Source: JAEUMG01 sp046349315 (GTDB lineage Bacteria > Pseudomonadota > Alphaproteobacteria > Rhizobiales > Aestuariivirgaceae). From it: a DNA stretch of 64,000 nucleotides. This document shows positions 27,705-35,772 of this stretch, in pieces. Numbering within the stretch: the stretch's first letter is position 1; every line of letters begins with the position of its first letter. Position numbers and translations under genes: made by a program. The DNA lies in assembly GCA_046349315.1 (NCBI GenBank), contig JAXMCQ010000013.1, positions 90,924-154,923 of the forward strand, read 5' to 3'. The notes beneath the pieces are model-generated. The model was not told the DNA's origin. It ran no database searches and saw only the letters and a program-made list of their open reading frames with translations.

Positions 27705-27726
27705 GTGCAGTCCCTCGGGACTGCAC
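27705..27726 (-). terminator. Intra-operon stem-loop
   Basis: GTGCAGTCCC and GGGACTGCAC form a perfect 10-bp dyad around TC in the 78-bp gap between the VOC gene and the aldolase gene. There is no U-run after it on the minus strand. Probably an mRNA processing or stability hairpin rather than a terminator. Confidence 0.5.
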
Positions 27727-27747
27727 GGCGTCGCTCGCTTCGTTCAA

Positions 27748-28299
27748 CTAAATCGTGGTTTCGGCCACGTATTTCGGATGGAAGAGGCGCGTCTTGCCAG
27801 TCTTCTTCGCATCATTGTCGTACACCGTGCCCTTCGGCGCGGAGACGATCTCAAGCTGCTGGCCCCAAGGCGCCATGAAATAGCACCAGATGAGGCCCAG
27901 ATTCGGCCCCTCGGTATAAGAGGTCGGTTCGCCCAGAACCTTGACGCCATTCTTCTTCAGAAAGGCAATGGCTTCGTTCATGTCATCGACATAGAAAGCC
28001 AGATGATGGCCGCCGATATCGCTGTTCTTCGGCGGATTCGGATTCTGGTCGGGCGCTTCGTACTCGAAGACCTCGAGGTTGGTGCCGTTGCCGCAACGCA
28101 TGTAGCGGAATTCCTTGATCACGCATCTGGGATCTACATTGAGATGCACCTTCATCCAGTCGCCATCCGACCGAAAATTCTTCGCTGCGACGTAAAGCGT
28201 CTCCGCTCCCAGGATCTTTTCGAAGAAATCGCAAGCCTCATTGATATCGGGAACCGTAAACCCGATGTGCTCCATGCCACGCATACCTGGAATCGGCAT
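27748..28299 (-). CDS. VOC-family (glyoxalase/bleomycin-resistance fold) protein
   Basis: Protein of 183 aa with two vicinal-oxygen-chelate modules. The first starts MEHIGFTVPDINEACDFFEKILGAETLY (metal His near 11) and ends NLEVFEYE. The second starts GGHHLAFYVDDMNEAIAFLKKNGVKVL and ends QQLEIVSAP. His and Glu at these spots are the usual metal ligands. The reaction (epimerase, lyase or dioxygenase) cannot be told apart from sequence. It lies in the sugar operon between the FGGY kinase and the aldolase, and an epimerase or isomerase step on a sugar intermediate is a reasonable guess. Confidence 0.85.
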   Translation of the reverse strand: MPIPGMRGMEHIGFTVPDINEACDFFEKILGAETLYVAAKNFRSDGDWMKVHLNVDPRCVIKEFRYMRCGNGTNLEVFEYEAPDQNPNPPKNSDIGGHHLAFYVDDMNEAIAFLKKNGVKVLGEPTSYTEGPNLGLIWCYFMAPWGQQLEIVSAPKGTVYDNDAKKTGKTRLFHPKYVAETTI

Positions 28300-28322
28300 T
28301 TCCTTACTCCTTGTGTTTGATC

Positions 28323-29885
28323 TCAGTAATATTTGGCTACGAAATCGGCGAGCGCCTGATACTGGCCGGCCTGCGCGATCGCCTCGTAGAGCCCGCGATA
28401 TATGCGATGCTGGTCGTCATAGAGCGCCTTGTGCTTATGATTTGGCTCGAAGCTTGCTTCGACATGCACCATTCCTTGAACCGCTTCGTCGATCGTCGAG
28501 AAGGCACCGGAACCGAAGGCGCCGAGGATTGCCGCGCCGAGTACCGTGCATTCCCGCTCGCGGGTTACCTGCGCGGGCTTGCCGATGATGTCAGTCATGA
28601 TCTGCACGAAGCCGTTTGATTTCGTGCCGCCGCCCGTCAGGCGAAAATCGGTGATGCCGCCGTCGATGTCGCTCTCAAAGGAATCGACCACCATACGCAT
28701 TTCATTGGCGCAGCCTTCGAGCAAGGCGCGGATCAGATCTTGCCGGTCGTGATAGAGGCCGAGCCCGAGAAAGCCGCCGCGCGATGCGGCGTCGTAATAG
28801 GGCGTGACCTGACTGGTGAGAAACGAATGAAAAATCAACCCTTTTGCGCCGACCGGTGACTTTGCTGATTCCTCGACCATCACCGAGTAAGGGCTCGTGC
28901 CCCGCAGCGAGCCCATTTCGGTTTCATCGCGGCCGAGATTGTTGCGCCACCATTTGAGACAGGCGCCCAGGCTGAAGGCCGCACCTTCGATGTCCCAGGC
29001 ACCTGGAACGCCATGACCACCCCACCAGAGGTTCCGGCCCTTGATGCGGTCGAGACTGTCGAGATGGGCGACCATCACGCCCGAGGTACCGACCGTGAAT
29101 TCCGCCATCCCCTGCTTGATGACGCCGGCGCCGATGGCCGCGCATTGCTGATCGCCGGCGCCGCGGCACAGAGCAATGCCTTCCGGCAATCCCGTTGCCT
29201 CGGCCGCAGCCTTCGATAGCTTGCCAGCAACGCCGGACGGAATGCCAACCGGCGGCAGGCGGTCGCGATCGATACCGGCCAAGGCAAGAATGTGGTCGCT
29301 CCAGTCGAGCTTGCGAATTTCCATCATGCCGTTGAGCGTCAATGAAGCGGGATCGGTGACCCATTCCTCGGCGCCGAGACGATAGAGAAAATACTCTTGC
29401 CCATTGGCAAACCAGCGGGTCTTCTCGAAGAGTGCCGGCTCATTGTCGCGAAGCCAGGCAATCTTTGAAGCCGACCACAACGGGCTCAATTGCATGCCGG
29501 TATGTTCTTGGTGATCGGCCGGCGAGATTTCTTTGGAGAATATCTCCTGATACTTGAGCGCGCGTCCGCAGTTCCAGACGATGGAATTGCCTAGCGGTTG
29601 CTTGGCGTTGTCAAGGTAAATGAAGGTCCCACGCTGGCTCGACAGACCGACGGAGCGATAGGCATCGGCGGGAAGGGCCGCCTTCTTCACCGCCTGGCGT
29701 GAGGCGCCGCAGATGCCTTTCCATACCGCTTCTACATCTTGCTCGCTCCAGCCCGGATTTGGCGATGTGCAGGGATATTCCTCGTAACCGTGACCGAGCG
29801 CATTGCCCTTCTCGTCGAAGATCATCACCGTGCAGCCGGTGGTCCCGGCATCGATGCCGACAAATGCGCTTGCCTTCTTAGACAT
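28323..29885 (-). CDS. FGGY-family carbohydrate kinase (xylulokinase-like)
   Basis: Sugar kinase of 520 aa. The N-terminal phosphate loop GIDAGTTGCTVMIFD is at about 9-23, SSQRGTFIYLD near 89 follows the FGGY pattern, and the catalytic Asp is in CRGAGDQQCAAIG. The C-terminal ATP-binding signature is RLTGGGTKSNGFVQIMTDIIGKP. It belongs to the same broad family as the kinase at 4037-5608 but to another subgroup, so the two loci probably handle different substrates. It is 20 bp downstream of a transglutaminase-like gene and is followed by VOC, aldolase and HAD genes. The exact sugar is unknown. Confidence 0.88.
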   Translation of the reverse strand: MSKKASAFVGIDAGTTGCTVMIFDEKGNALGHGYEEYPCTSPNPGWSEQDVEAVWKGICGASRQAVKKAALPADAYRSVGLSSQRGTFIYLDNAKQPLGNSIVWNCGRALKYQEIFSKEISPADHQEHTGMQLSPLWSASKIAWLRDNEPALFEKTRWFANGQEYFLYRLGAEEWVTDPASLTLNGMMEIRKLDWSDHILALAGIDRDRLPPVGIPSGVAGKLSKAAAEATGLPEGIALCRGAGDQQCAAIGAGVIKQGMAEFTVGTSGVMVAHLDSLDRIKGRNLWWGGHGVPGAWDIEGAAFSLGACLKWWRNNLGRDETEMGSLRGTSPYSVMVEESAKSPVGAKGLIFHSFLTSQVTPYYDAASRGGFLGLGLYHDRQDLIRALLEGCANEMRMVVDSFESDIDGGITDFRLTGGGTKSNGFVQIMTDIIGKPAQVTRERECTVLGAAILGAFGSGAFSTIDEAVQGMVHVEASFEPNHKHKALYDDQHRIYRGLYEAIAQAGQYQALADFVAKYY

Positions 29886-29905
29886 TCAGTCCCCCATTTT
29901 CGCGC

Positions 29906-30502
29906 CTATTGCGGCATCCATTCCGTCAGAAGCTTGAGAAAGCTCAGACGATCCTTGATCTGTTTTTCTGTGAGCGTCTCCAGCAGCGTCTTCTTGCGCT
30001 CCACCACGTCTTCAGCGCGGCCGCTGACCGTGCCGGAATTGATCGCGAGGCGCGTATCGCTCTTGCCGTCCCAATGTCGATTCACCGAGAAGCCCAGCGC
30101 TGCGAGCGTATCGGGCCAGGTTGCATCGAGTTTCAATTCGCGTTCGCCGCCTTGCCAGACGACGTAGCAGTGAAAGTCGCTGATGCCGCCCGAAGAGACC
30201 CATTGCTTGAGCTCGTCCGACATGGACGGCACGACCGGCATCGAGGCGGCAAAGTCGCCCTTGATGAATTCGACATCGGCGTGCTCGCCGACATGGCGCA
30301 GAAGATCGCGCAGAAGCAGATGCTTGCCGGTGCACGAGCCCTTGCCCGTCGCCAGCACGGTCTCAGGTGTGCGATTGCCATCCGATGCATAGGTCAGGTT
30401 GCGAACGGCATCATAGATCGCGGGCACGGTCGGGCGCCCGGTGCCGGTGTGAAGATCGAGAAACTCGTCAAGCTGTCGGCTGTAAAGAGACGGCGCGAGC
30501 AC
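29906..30502 (-). CDS. Transglutaminase-like superfamily protein, small
   Basis: Protein of 198 aa starting at a GTG (30502). A Cys-His-Asp arrangement is visible: Cys in GKGSCTGKH, His in ISDFHCYVVW and Asp in ELKLDATWP, in the order and spacing of transglutaminase/cysteine-protease-like folds. No signal peptide is seen, so it is probably cytoplasmic. It is the first gene after the 263-bp gap that follows the importer operon, and the kinase follows by 20 bp. What such a protein does in a sugar operon is not known; an amidase or peptidase step on an amino-acid-linked sugar is a possibility only. Confidence 0.7.
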   Translation of the reverse strand: MLAPSLYSRQLDEFLDLHTGTGRPTVPAIYDAVRNLTYASDGNRTPETVLATGKGSCTGKHLLLRDLLRHVGEHADVEFIKGDFAASMPVVPSMSDELKQWVSSGGISDFHCYVVWQGGERELKLDATWPDTLAALGFSVNRHWDGKSDTRLAINSGTVSGRAEDVVERKKTLLETLTEKQIKDRLSFLKLLTEWMPQ

Positions 30503-30662
30503 GGACGTTCACAGCGTAACGGCGATGGCGATCAGCAATCCGGTCGCCTCGTTCGTTACCCACATAACTGCTAATCCTCCCGGAAACTAATTTTCTTCTT
30601 TCTTATTGGCGCGGGAGACTATCATTGCAGGCCGTCCCACGTCCAGTCATTGCGGTTCGGTT

Positions 30663-30679
30663 GTGAAAATATTTTTCAC
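30663..30679. promoter_or_regulatory. Candidate operator, 17-bp dyad
   Basis: GTGAAAATATTTTTCAC has perfect 7-bp arms (GTGAAAA, TTTTCAC) around TAT. It lies in the gap between the ATPase gene end (30766) and the transglutaminase-like gene start (30502), where a second promoter for the kinase-aldolase genes would be. It differs by one inserted A from GTGAAATATTTTTCA in the SorC operator region at 12187. Confidence 0.55.
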
Positions 30680-30765
30680 GACATTTCGCTGCATTATGGT
30701 CATCTGCGATATGCTGGCGATCGATTTCCAAAGTGGCGGTAAGTTTCTTTACGAAAGAATGGCCG

Positions 30766-31860
30766 TTAGAAGAAAGCCTTCCCCGTATCGGTCGCGAAGG
30801 CGTGCCACTTGTCGCGATTGACGGTCAGGTAGCACTTGTCCCCGGGATTGCCGGCGAATTCCGGCGACGTTTTCACCCGCACGCGCGCATCCGAAAGCTG
30901 AACCTCGACGATCATGTCGCCGCCCAGCAATTCATTCACGAAAACCTCACCACTGATCGCCGGCTCTTCGGGTCGTGCAAGCGCGATATTGAGCGCGTCC
31001 GGGCGCACCCCCATGCGGACACTTCCCGCCGCCGCGCTGCCATTGAGGCGCTTCACCTGCTCGGGCTTCAGCGCGATCGCAAAATTTGGATGCGCGAGAA
31101 GCACCTTATCGCCATCGCTGCGAACATCGCAGGTGAGGAAATTCATCGCCGGCTCGCCGACGAATCCCGCCACCCAGGCATTGACCGGATTGTTATAAAC
31201 CTCGCGCGGACTGCCCAGTTGCTGCAATTCGCCCTCATGCATGACCGCAATCGTGTCCGCCATCGACATGGCTTCAAGCTGGTCATGAGTGACGTAGATC
31301 ATCGTGGTACCGAGCGTGCGCTGGAGGTGCTTGATTTCGCCGCGCATATGCGCGCGCAATTTCGCATCGAGATGCGCGATCGGCTCGTCGAAGAGAAACA
31401 GCTTCGGCTCGCGCACAATGGCCCGGCCAATCGCAACACGCTGCTTTTGACCGCCGGAGAGTTCCTGCGGACGGCGGTTCAGCAAGCTGCCTATTTCGAG
31501 GAGATTGGCTGCCGACTTTACCCGCTCATTGATCTTCGCTGCATCCTGGCCCCTCAGCTTCAGCGGATTGGCCATGTTCTCGAAAACGGATTTGTGCGGA
31601 TAGAGCGCGTAATTCTCGAACACCATAGAGACGTCGCGATCCTTCGGCGCCAAGTCGTTGATCCGCTGTTCATCGAAAAGAATGTCGCCCGCGGTGATGT
31701 GCTCAAGGCCGGCGATCATGCGCATCGTTGATGATTTGCCGCAGCCCGACGGGCCGAGAATGCTCAGGAACGAACCATCCGGACACTCGACATTGAGGTC
31801 TTTGACGGCGGGGAACTCGCCGTACTTTTTCCAGACGTTCCTGATCGATACTTTCGCCAT
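30766..31860 (-). CDS. ABC transporter ATPase, UgpC/MalK type
   Basis: CUT1 sugar importer ATPase, 364 aa, with a C-terminal TOBE domain. Walker A GPSGCGKSS, signature LSGGQKQRV, Walker B LFLFDEPIAHLD and H-loop YVTHDQLEA are intact. The Q-loop reads MVFENYALYPH, with Glu in place of Gln, as in ATPase 1 of the first locus. Only one ATPase gene is present here, so it acts as a homodimer. It is the last gene of the importer operon, 12 bp after the MalG-type permease. Confidence 0.9.
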   Translation of the reverse strand: MAKVSIRNVWKKYGEFPAVKDLNVECPDGSFLSILGPSGCGKSSTMRMIAGLEHITAGDILFDEQRINDLAPKDRDVSMVFENYALYPHKSVFENMANPLKLRGQDAAKINERVKSAANLLEIGSLLNRRPQELSGGQKQRVAIGRAIVREPKLFLFDEPIAHLDAKLRAHMRGEIKHLQRTLGTTMIYVTHDQLEAMSMADTIAVMHEGELQQLGSPREVYNNPVNAWVAGFVGEPAMNFLTCDVRSDGDKVLLAHPNFAIALKPEQVKRLNGSAAAGSVRMGVRPDALNIALARPEEPAISGEVFVNELLGGDMIVEVQLSDARVRVKTSPEFAGNPGDKCYLTVNRDKWHAFATDTGKAFF

Positions 31861-31872
31861 ACTAAGCTCCGC

Positions 31873-32751
31873 TCATTCCTTGACGGCGCCCATCGTAAGG
31901 CCCGTAACGAGATAACGCCTGATCACCAGGCCCAGCAGCATCATGGGCAAGGTCGTGACCACGCCCGCTGCCATAATCGATCCCCATTGGATATTCTGCG
32001 GCTGGACCAATTCCCGGGTCGCGACGGGGAGCGTCTTGGCACCACCCGAGCCGATGATCGCGGCAAACAAAAAGTCGTTCCACGCAAAGAGCACGCAGAG
32101 AACCAGGAACGCGCCGATGCCCGGTGCGACGAGCGGCAGGATCGAGGTGAAAGCCTGGAAGCGCGTGGCGCCGTCGACCATCTGCGCCTCTTCCATCGCA
32201 TAAGGGACGTTGTCAAAGAAGCCCTTCAGAATCCAGATCGCGAAGGGAAGATTGAAGGTCGTGTAGGCGAGGATCAAGCCGGGCAGCGTGCCGACGAGAT
32301 CGAGCGACCGGAAGATCGCATAAAGCGGAACCATGACCGCGACGACGGGCGCCATGCGCGTCGAGATGATCCAGAAGAAGAGATCGCTCTTTCCCTTGAA
32401 GTCGATGCGCGACAGCGAATAGGCGCACATCGAACCAAGAACGACCGAAATCAATGCCGAACCACCTGCCGCCACCAGGCTGTTCATGATGTAGCTGGTG
32501 AAGTTCAGATTGAGGAACAGGTTCTCGTAGTGTGTGAAAGTCGGGGTGAAATCGAAAAACACCCCTGCTCCCAGCCAGTCGCCGACAGCCGGAATCTTAA
32601 ACGCCTCGAGCAGATCCTTGAACGAGGAAACGAACATTATGAAGATCGGGAGCAGCGTCCAGATCAGGTAGAAGCCGATGAAGATGGCGGAGAACCATCT
32701 GAACGCCTTGCTCAATGGCGTGTCGTAATGGACGATGTCGCGGGAAGCCAT
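31873..32751 (-). CDS. ABC transporter permease, MalG/CUT1 type
   Basis: Inner-membrane permease of 292 aa. The first helix is at about residues 15-40 (FRWFSAIFIGFYLIWTLLPIFIM), and the EAA loop is MEEAQMVDGATRFQAFTSILPLVAPG. It ends in the typical CUT1 form RYLVTGLTMGAVKE. It is spaced 3 bp from the MalF-type permease gene and 12 bp from the ATPase gene. It supplies half of the membrane channel of the sugar importer. Confidence 0.9.
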   Translation of the reverse strand: MASRDIVHYDTPLSKAFRWFSAIFIGFYLIWTLLPIFIMFVSSFKDLLEAFKIPAVGDWLGAGVFFDFTPTFTHYENLFLNLNFTSYIMNSLVAAGGSALISVVLGSMCAYSLSRIDFKGKSDLFFWIISTRMAPVVAVMVPLYAIFRSLDLVGTLPGLILAYTTFNLPFAIWILKGFFDNVPYAMEEAQMVDGATRFQAFTSILPLVAPGIGAFLVLCVLFAWNDFLFAAIIGSGGAKTLPVATRELVQPQNIQWGSIMAAGVVTTLPMMLLGLVIRRYLVTGLTMGAVKE

Positions 32752-32754
32752 GAT

Positions 32755-33753
32755 TTATGCCTTCCCCTTCTGTTGTCGGTCGAAGACCTTCACCAGGATC
32801 ATGCCGAGAATGATGGTCACGACGAGCAAGGTCAGGGCGATCGCCGCGCCGCGCCCGAGCTTGAAGAACTTGAACGAGACCTCGAAGAGATAGACCGGCA
32901 AAATCTTCGTTGCGTTGCCGGGGCCGCCGCCCGTCAAGACCAGGATCGAGTCGATGAAGCGGAAATTATCCATGAAGCGCAGCATCACAGCGATCAGCAG
33001 CACCGGATAGAGGTTCGGCAGCGTCACCGAGAAGAAATTGCGCAATGGCGATGCGCCATCGACCATGTTGGCTTCGAGCTGGTCCTGCGGCACGCGCTTG
33101 AGACCCGCGAGCGTGATGAGCGTGATGAGCGGCGTCCACTGCCAGACGTCGACGATGACGATGCCGTACATCGCCGTGTCGGGGCTTGCGAGAATGGATT
33201 TTGCCCCAAGGATGCCAAGGCTTTGGAAGAGCCAGTGGTACCAGCCGAAGGTGCCGTTATAGAGGAAGTACCAGACAAGGCCCGCCACGATGGGCGCCAT
33301 CATCATGGGCATCAGGAAGGCGGTAACCAGAAACTTCTCGAAGCGCGAGCCGTTGAGCGCGACGGCGAGAAATACGCCGATACCGATCTGCAGAAGAAGG
33401 CATAGGGCGCTGTATTGGAAGAGCAGCACCCAGCCCTTGAGATAGCGTGTATCGGTGGCGAGCTTGGTGAAGTTTTCAAAATTGTTCCAGACGGCCGAGC
33501 CGAGCTCCACGTCGTGGAGGCTCATATAGATCATCCAGAAGAACGGATAGAGCGAGATGCAGGCCAGGAGAATGACGGCAGGTGCCATCAGCCAGAAGAA
33601 ATAGGCGCGTGACGGCTTGGCATTGAGCTTTAAGGGTTCCGTGACGCCGCTCGCGACCGGGCGCGATTCGACGCTGTCGAGAATCTGCCTGACCCTGAAG
33701 AGGGATTCACTCCGCCCGCCGGCTCGATCGTAAGGAAGTGCAGTATCTGTCAT
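32755..33753 (-). CDS. ABC transporter permease, MalF/CUT1 type
   Basis: Inner-membrane permease of 332 aa from the ATG at 33753. The frame stays open upstream to 33948, but that extension runs through the 33819-33849 hairpin into the binding-protein gene and has no permease character. Transmembrane segments begin at about residue 55 (FFWLMAPAVILLACISLYPFFWMIYMSL), and the EAA-type loop is LEANMVDGASPLRNFFSVTLP. The 50-residue hydrophilic N-terminus is long for MalF-type proteins, so the start is uncertain. Confidence 0.87.
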   Translation of the reverse strand: MTDTALPYDRAGGRSESLFRVRQILDSVESRPVASGVTEPLKLNAKPSRAYFFWLMAPAVILLACISLYPFFWMIYMSLHDVELGSAVWNNFENFTKLATDTRYLKGWVLLFQYSALCLLLQIGIGVFLAVALNGSRFEKFLVTAFLMPMMMAPIVAGLVWYFLYNGTFGWYHWLFQSLGILGAKSILASPDTAMYGIVIVDVWQWTPLITLITLAGLKRVPQDQLEANMVDGASPLRNFFSVTLPNLYPVLLIAVMLRFMDNFRFIDSILVLTGGGPGNATKILPVYLFEVSFKFFKLGRGAAIALTLLVVTIILGMILVKVFDRQQKGKA

Positions 33754-33818
33754 CGGACTCGCATCTGCATCCGCCGATAGAACGGATGTCGGGAAGAGTG
33801 ACTGGGAATAAGTGCGCC

Positions 33819-33849
33819 GCATCCGGCGCCCTTCCGGGCAACCGGATGC
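33819..33849 (-). terminator. Stem-loop between binding-protein and permease genes
   Basis: Outer arms GCATCCGG (33819-33826) and CCGGATGC (33842-33849) enclose a second stem GCCC/GGGC with a four-base loop. It occupies the 113-bp gap right behind the binding-protein stop, the same position as the hairpin at 9614 in the polyol operon. No U-run follows, so it is likely an mRNA stabiliser favouring the binding protein. Confidence 0.65.
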
Positions 33850-33866
33850 AGTGCGTTCAGCGAACT

Positions 33867-35396
33867 CTAACCCGCGTTGTTCAGCTCGTCCAACTGAGTC
33901 TGCAGAGTCTTGCAGGTCTCTTCGGCCGACTGCTCGTTGGACAGGCACTTCTGCACTTCGGCAGCAAGGATCGAGTGATACTCGTTGGCCTGCGGGATCT
34001 TCGGGCCGAGGACGAAGTTCGGGTTGGCGATGCCCACGCCGTAGACCGCATCGAAGGTCAGGGCGTTCGGCATGGTGGTCGGACGCTTCATCGCCGCCTG
34101 GACTTCCGGCATGGCCAGCACCGACTTGCGGGTCGGCGTGCCACCAAGGCCCTTCAGCACGTTGAACTGGTTCTCACGAGATACCGACCAGATGGCGAAG
34201 ATATAGGCCGCGCGCTTCAGGTCTTCCGAGGCGTTGCCATTGATGCCGATGCCGCCGATGCCGCAATTGCAGCCGTTGACAGCCTGGCCACCATTCTTGA
34301 TCCAGCTCGCTTCGCCCTTCGGGCAGATGGCGTAGGCAGTCTTGCCGCCGGCCGCACGCGACTTCGTCTCGTCCTCGATCGAGGCAGCGAACTCGTGATA
34401 CTGAACCTGCATGGCAATGTTGCCGGACTGGTAGACGGTGTTGAGCTCAAGCGTGCCGTTGGCGAGGTTGTCGGGATGCGACACGTCGGCCAGGTCCTTG
34501 AAGCGCTGCATCGTCTCGATCGACTGCGCATCACCCCAGTTGGTCTTGCCGGGCTTCTGGCTGCCATAGACGTCGTCGATATTCCAATCCATCCAGCGGC
34601 CGTTGGCGAACAGCATGCGCTGAATGTCGAGTTGCGTGGTCCAGGCGAAGTTGCCCTGGTGCTGCGCATAACCGTAGGGAACGTCCTTGCCGGCTTCCTT
34701 GGCCTTCTTGAAGAAGGCCGCCATGTCGGTGACGTTCTTCCAGGTCGTCTCGGGCGTAAATTCAAGGCGATAGCCGTACTCGGCTTCGAAATCCTTAGAG
34801 TTCGCTTCGAAGAGGTCCTGGCGATAGAAGGTGCAGGCGATGGCGGCATCATAGGGAAGGGCTACGATCTTGCCTTCCTTATAGAAGCGACCGCAAGCCG
34901 AGAGGAAGTTCTCGAACCAGGCATCGTCGCCATAGCCGTCCGGATCCTGCGGCAGGGTGTTATCGCCGAAGAGTGGTGTCATGTCGGCATAGAATTCACC
35001 GAACGGCGCGCCGATCGGCTTGTCTTGCACATAATTCAATACGTAGTCGGCCTTGCCGCCGCGCAGGTCGATGCCGACCTTCTGCATCACAACCGGAAGG
35101 TCGTCCGTCAAAATCGTCACATCGATGCCGGTGAGATCGGAGAATGTCTTGATATTGTCGCGGATCGCGAAAGAAGGCGGCGTGTTCTCCGACATGAAGA
35201 CGAGCTTCGAGCCGGCATACTGCTTCCACTTCGCGTCATCGGACGATGCAGCCTGGACCCGCGAGCGGGTGATCGTCGACCCTAATCCCAGCGTCAGCGA
35301 ACCAGCGCCTAGAGCAGTTGCAGCGGCACCACCCAGCTCAAGAAACTTGCGGCGGCTTACACGGCTATAGACGGCATCTTTCGGCGTATAAAACAT
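33867..35396 (-). CDS. ABC transporter substrate-binding protein, Tat-exported (CUT1 sugar type)
   Basis: Periplasmic binding protein of 509 aa. The N-terminus has SRRKFLELGGAAATALGAGS at about residues 14-33, a twin-arginine signal with a hydrophobic core. The body has family 1 features (DDLPVVMQKVGIDLRGGKADYVLNY, KIVALPYDAAIACTFYRQDLF). A GGGAGGA five to eleven bases upstream fixes the ATG at 35396. It heads the importer operon, with a 376-bp promoter region in front and a hairpin behind. Both CUT1 binding proteins in this window use Tat rather than Sec export. Ligand unknown. Confidence 0.88.
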   Translation of the reverse strand: MFYTPKDAVYSRVSRRKFLELGGAAATALGAGSLTLGLGSTITRSRVQAASSDDAKWKQYAGSKLVFMSENTPPSFAIRDNIKTFSDLTGIDVTILTDDLPVVMQKVGIDLRGGKADYVLNYVQDKPIGAPFGEFYADMTPLFGDNTLPQDPDGYGDDAWFENFLSACGRFYKEGKIVALPYDAAIACTFYRQDLFEANSKDFEAEYGYRLEFTPETTWKNVTDMAAFFKKAKEAGKDVPYGYAQHQGNFAWTTQLDIQRMLFANGRWMDWNIDDVYGSQKPGKTNWGDAQSIETMQRFKDLADVSHPDNLANGTLELNTVYQSGNIAMQVQYHEFAASIEDETKSRAAGGKTAYAICPKGEASWIKNGGQAVNGCNCGIGGIGINGNASEDLKRAAYIFAIWSVSRENQFNVLKGLGGTPTRKSVLAMPEVQAAMKRPTTMPNALTFDAVYGVGIANPNFVLGPKIPQANEYHSILAAEVQKCLSNEQSAEETCKTLQTQLDELNNAG

Positions 35397-35772
35397 ATGT
35401 TCCTCCCATCCGGCGGCATTGAGCTCGATTCCGGAAAATGTTGTTCAAGCGCGTCTTTCGCGCCCCTGTTCCAAAGCCCTACCGGCCCGGCCAGACTTTG
35501 GCATTTTCCCGACGTTTTTGCGTCGTCACAGAGAGCCTAGCCAAGCAGGGGCGTCATGTAAATTATTTTTTTCATCGACGCGTTTTGTAACATAATTGGA
35601 GAGGCTATTTTCTATGCTATTGATTTCAATGCAACTTTATGTTCGAATATTTTCAGAATTAATCATCCACGTCGAAAACGCGCTAGAACGTTTCGTTCGA
35701 ATTGGGTGTGTGGGAGGGCGCTTGTGCATCCTTCTGTCCAATTTGTAACGCAGGACTAAGGCAAGGCGCCAC
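35397..35772. promoter_or_regulatory. Divergent promoter region, importer operon / LVIVD gene
   Basis: No gene is seen in these 376 bp. A 20-bp AT-rich dyad at 35556-35575 (arms ATGTAAA and TTTTCAT, one mismatch, flanked by CGTC and GACG) is a candidate operator for the importer operon and resembles the dyad at 30663. GAACG-TTT-CGTTC at 35686-35698 is a perfect 5-bp dyad nearer the LVIVD gene. The importer ribosome site is at 35401-35407. The AT content rises sharply between 35560 and 35660, as expected for promoters. Confidence 0.45.

Noticed and set aside
33754..33948. 65-residue N-terminal extension of the MalF-type permease
   Set aside because: It runs through the hairpin and into the binding-protein gene and has no permease character.
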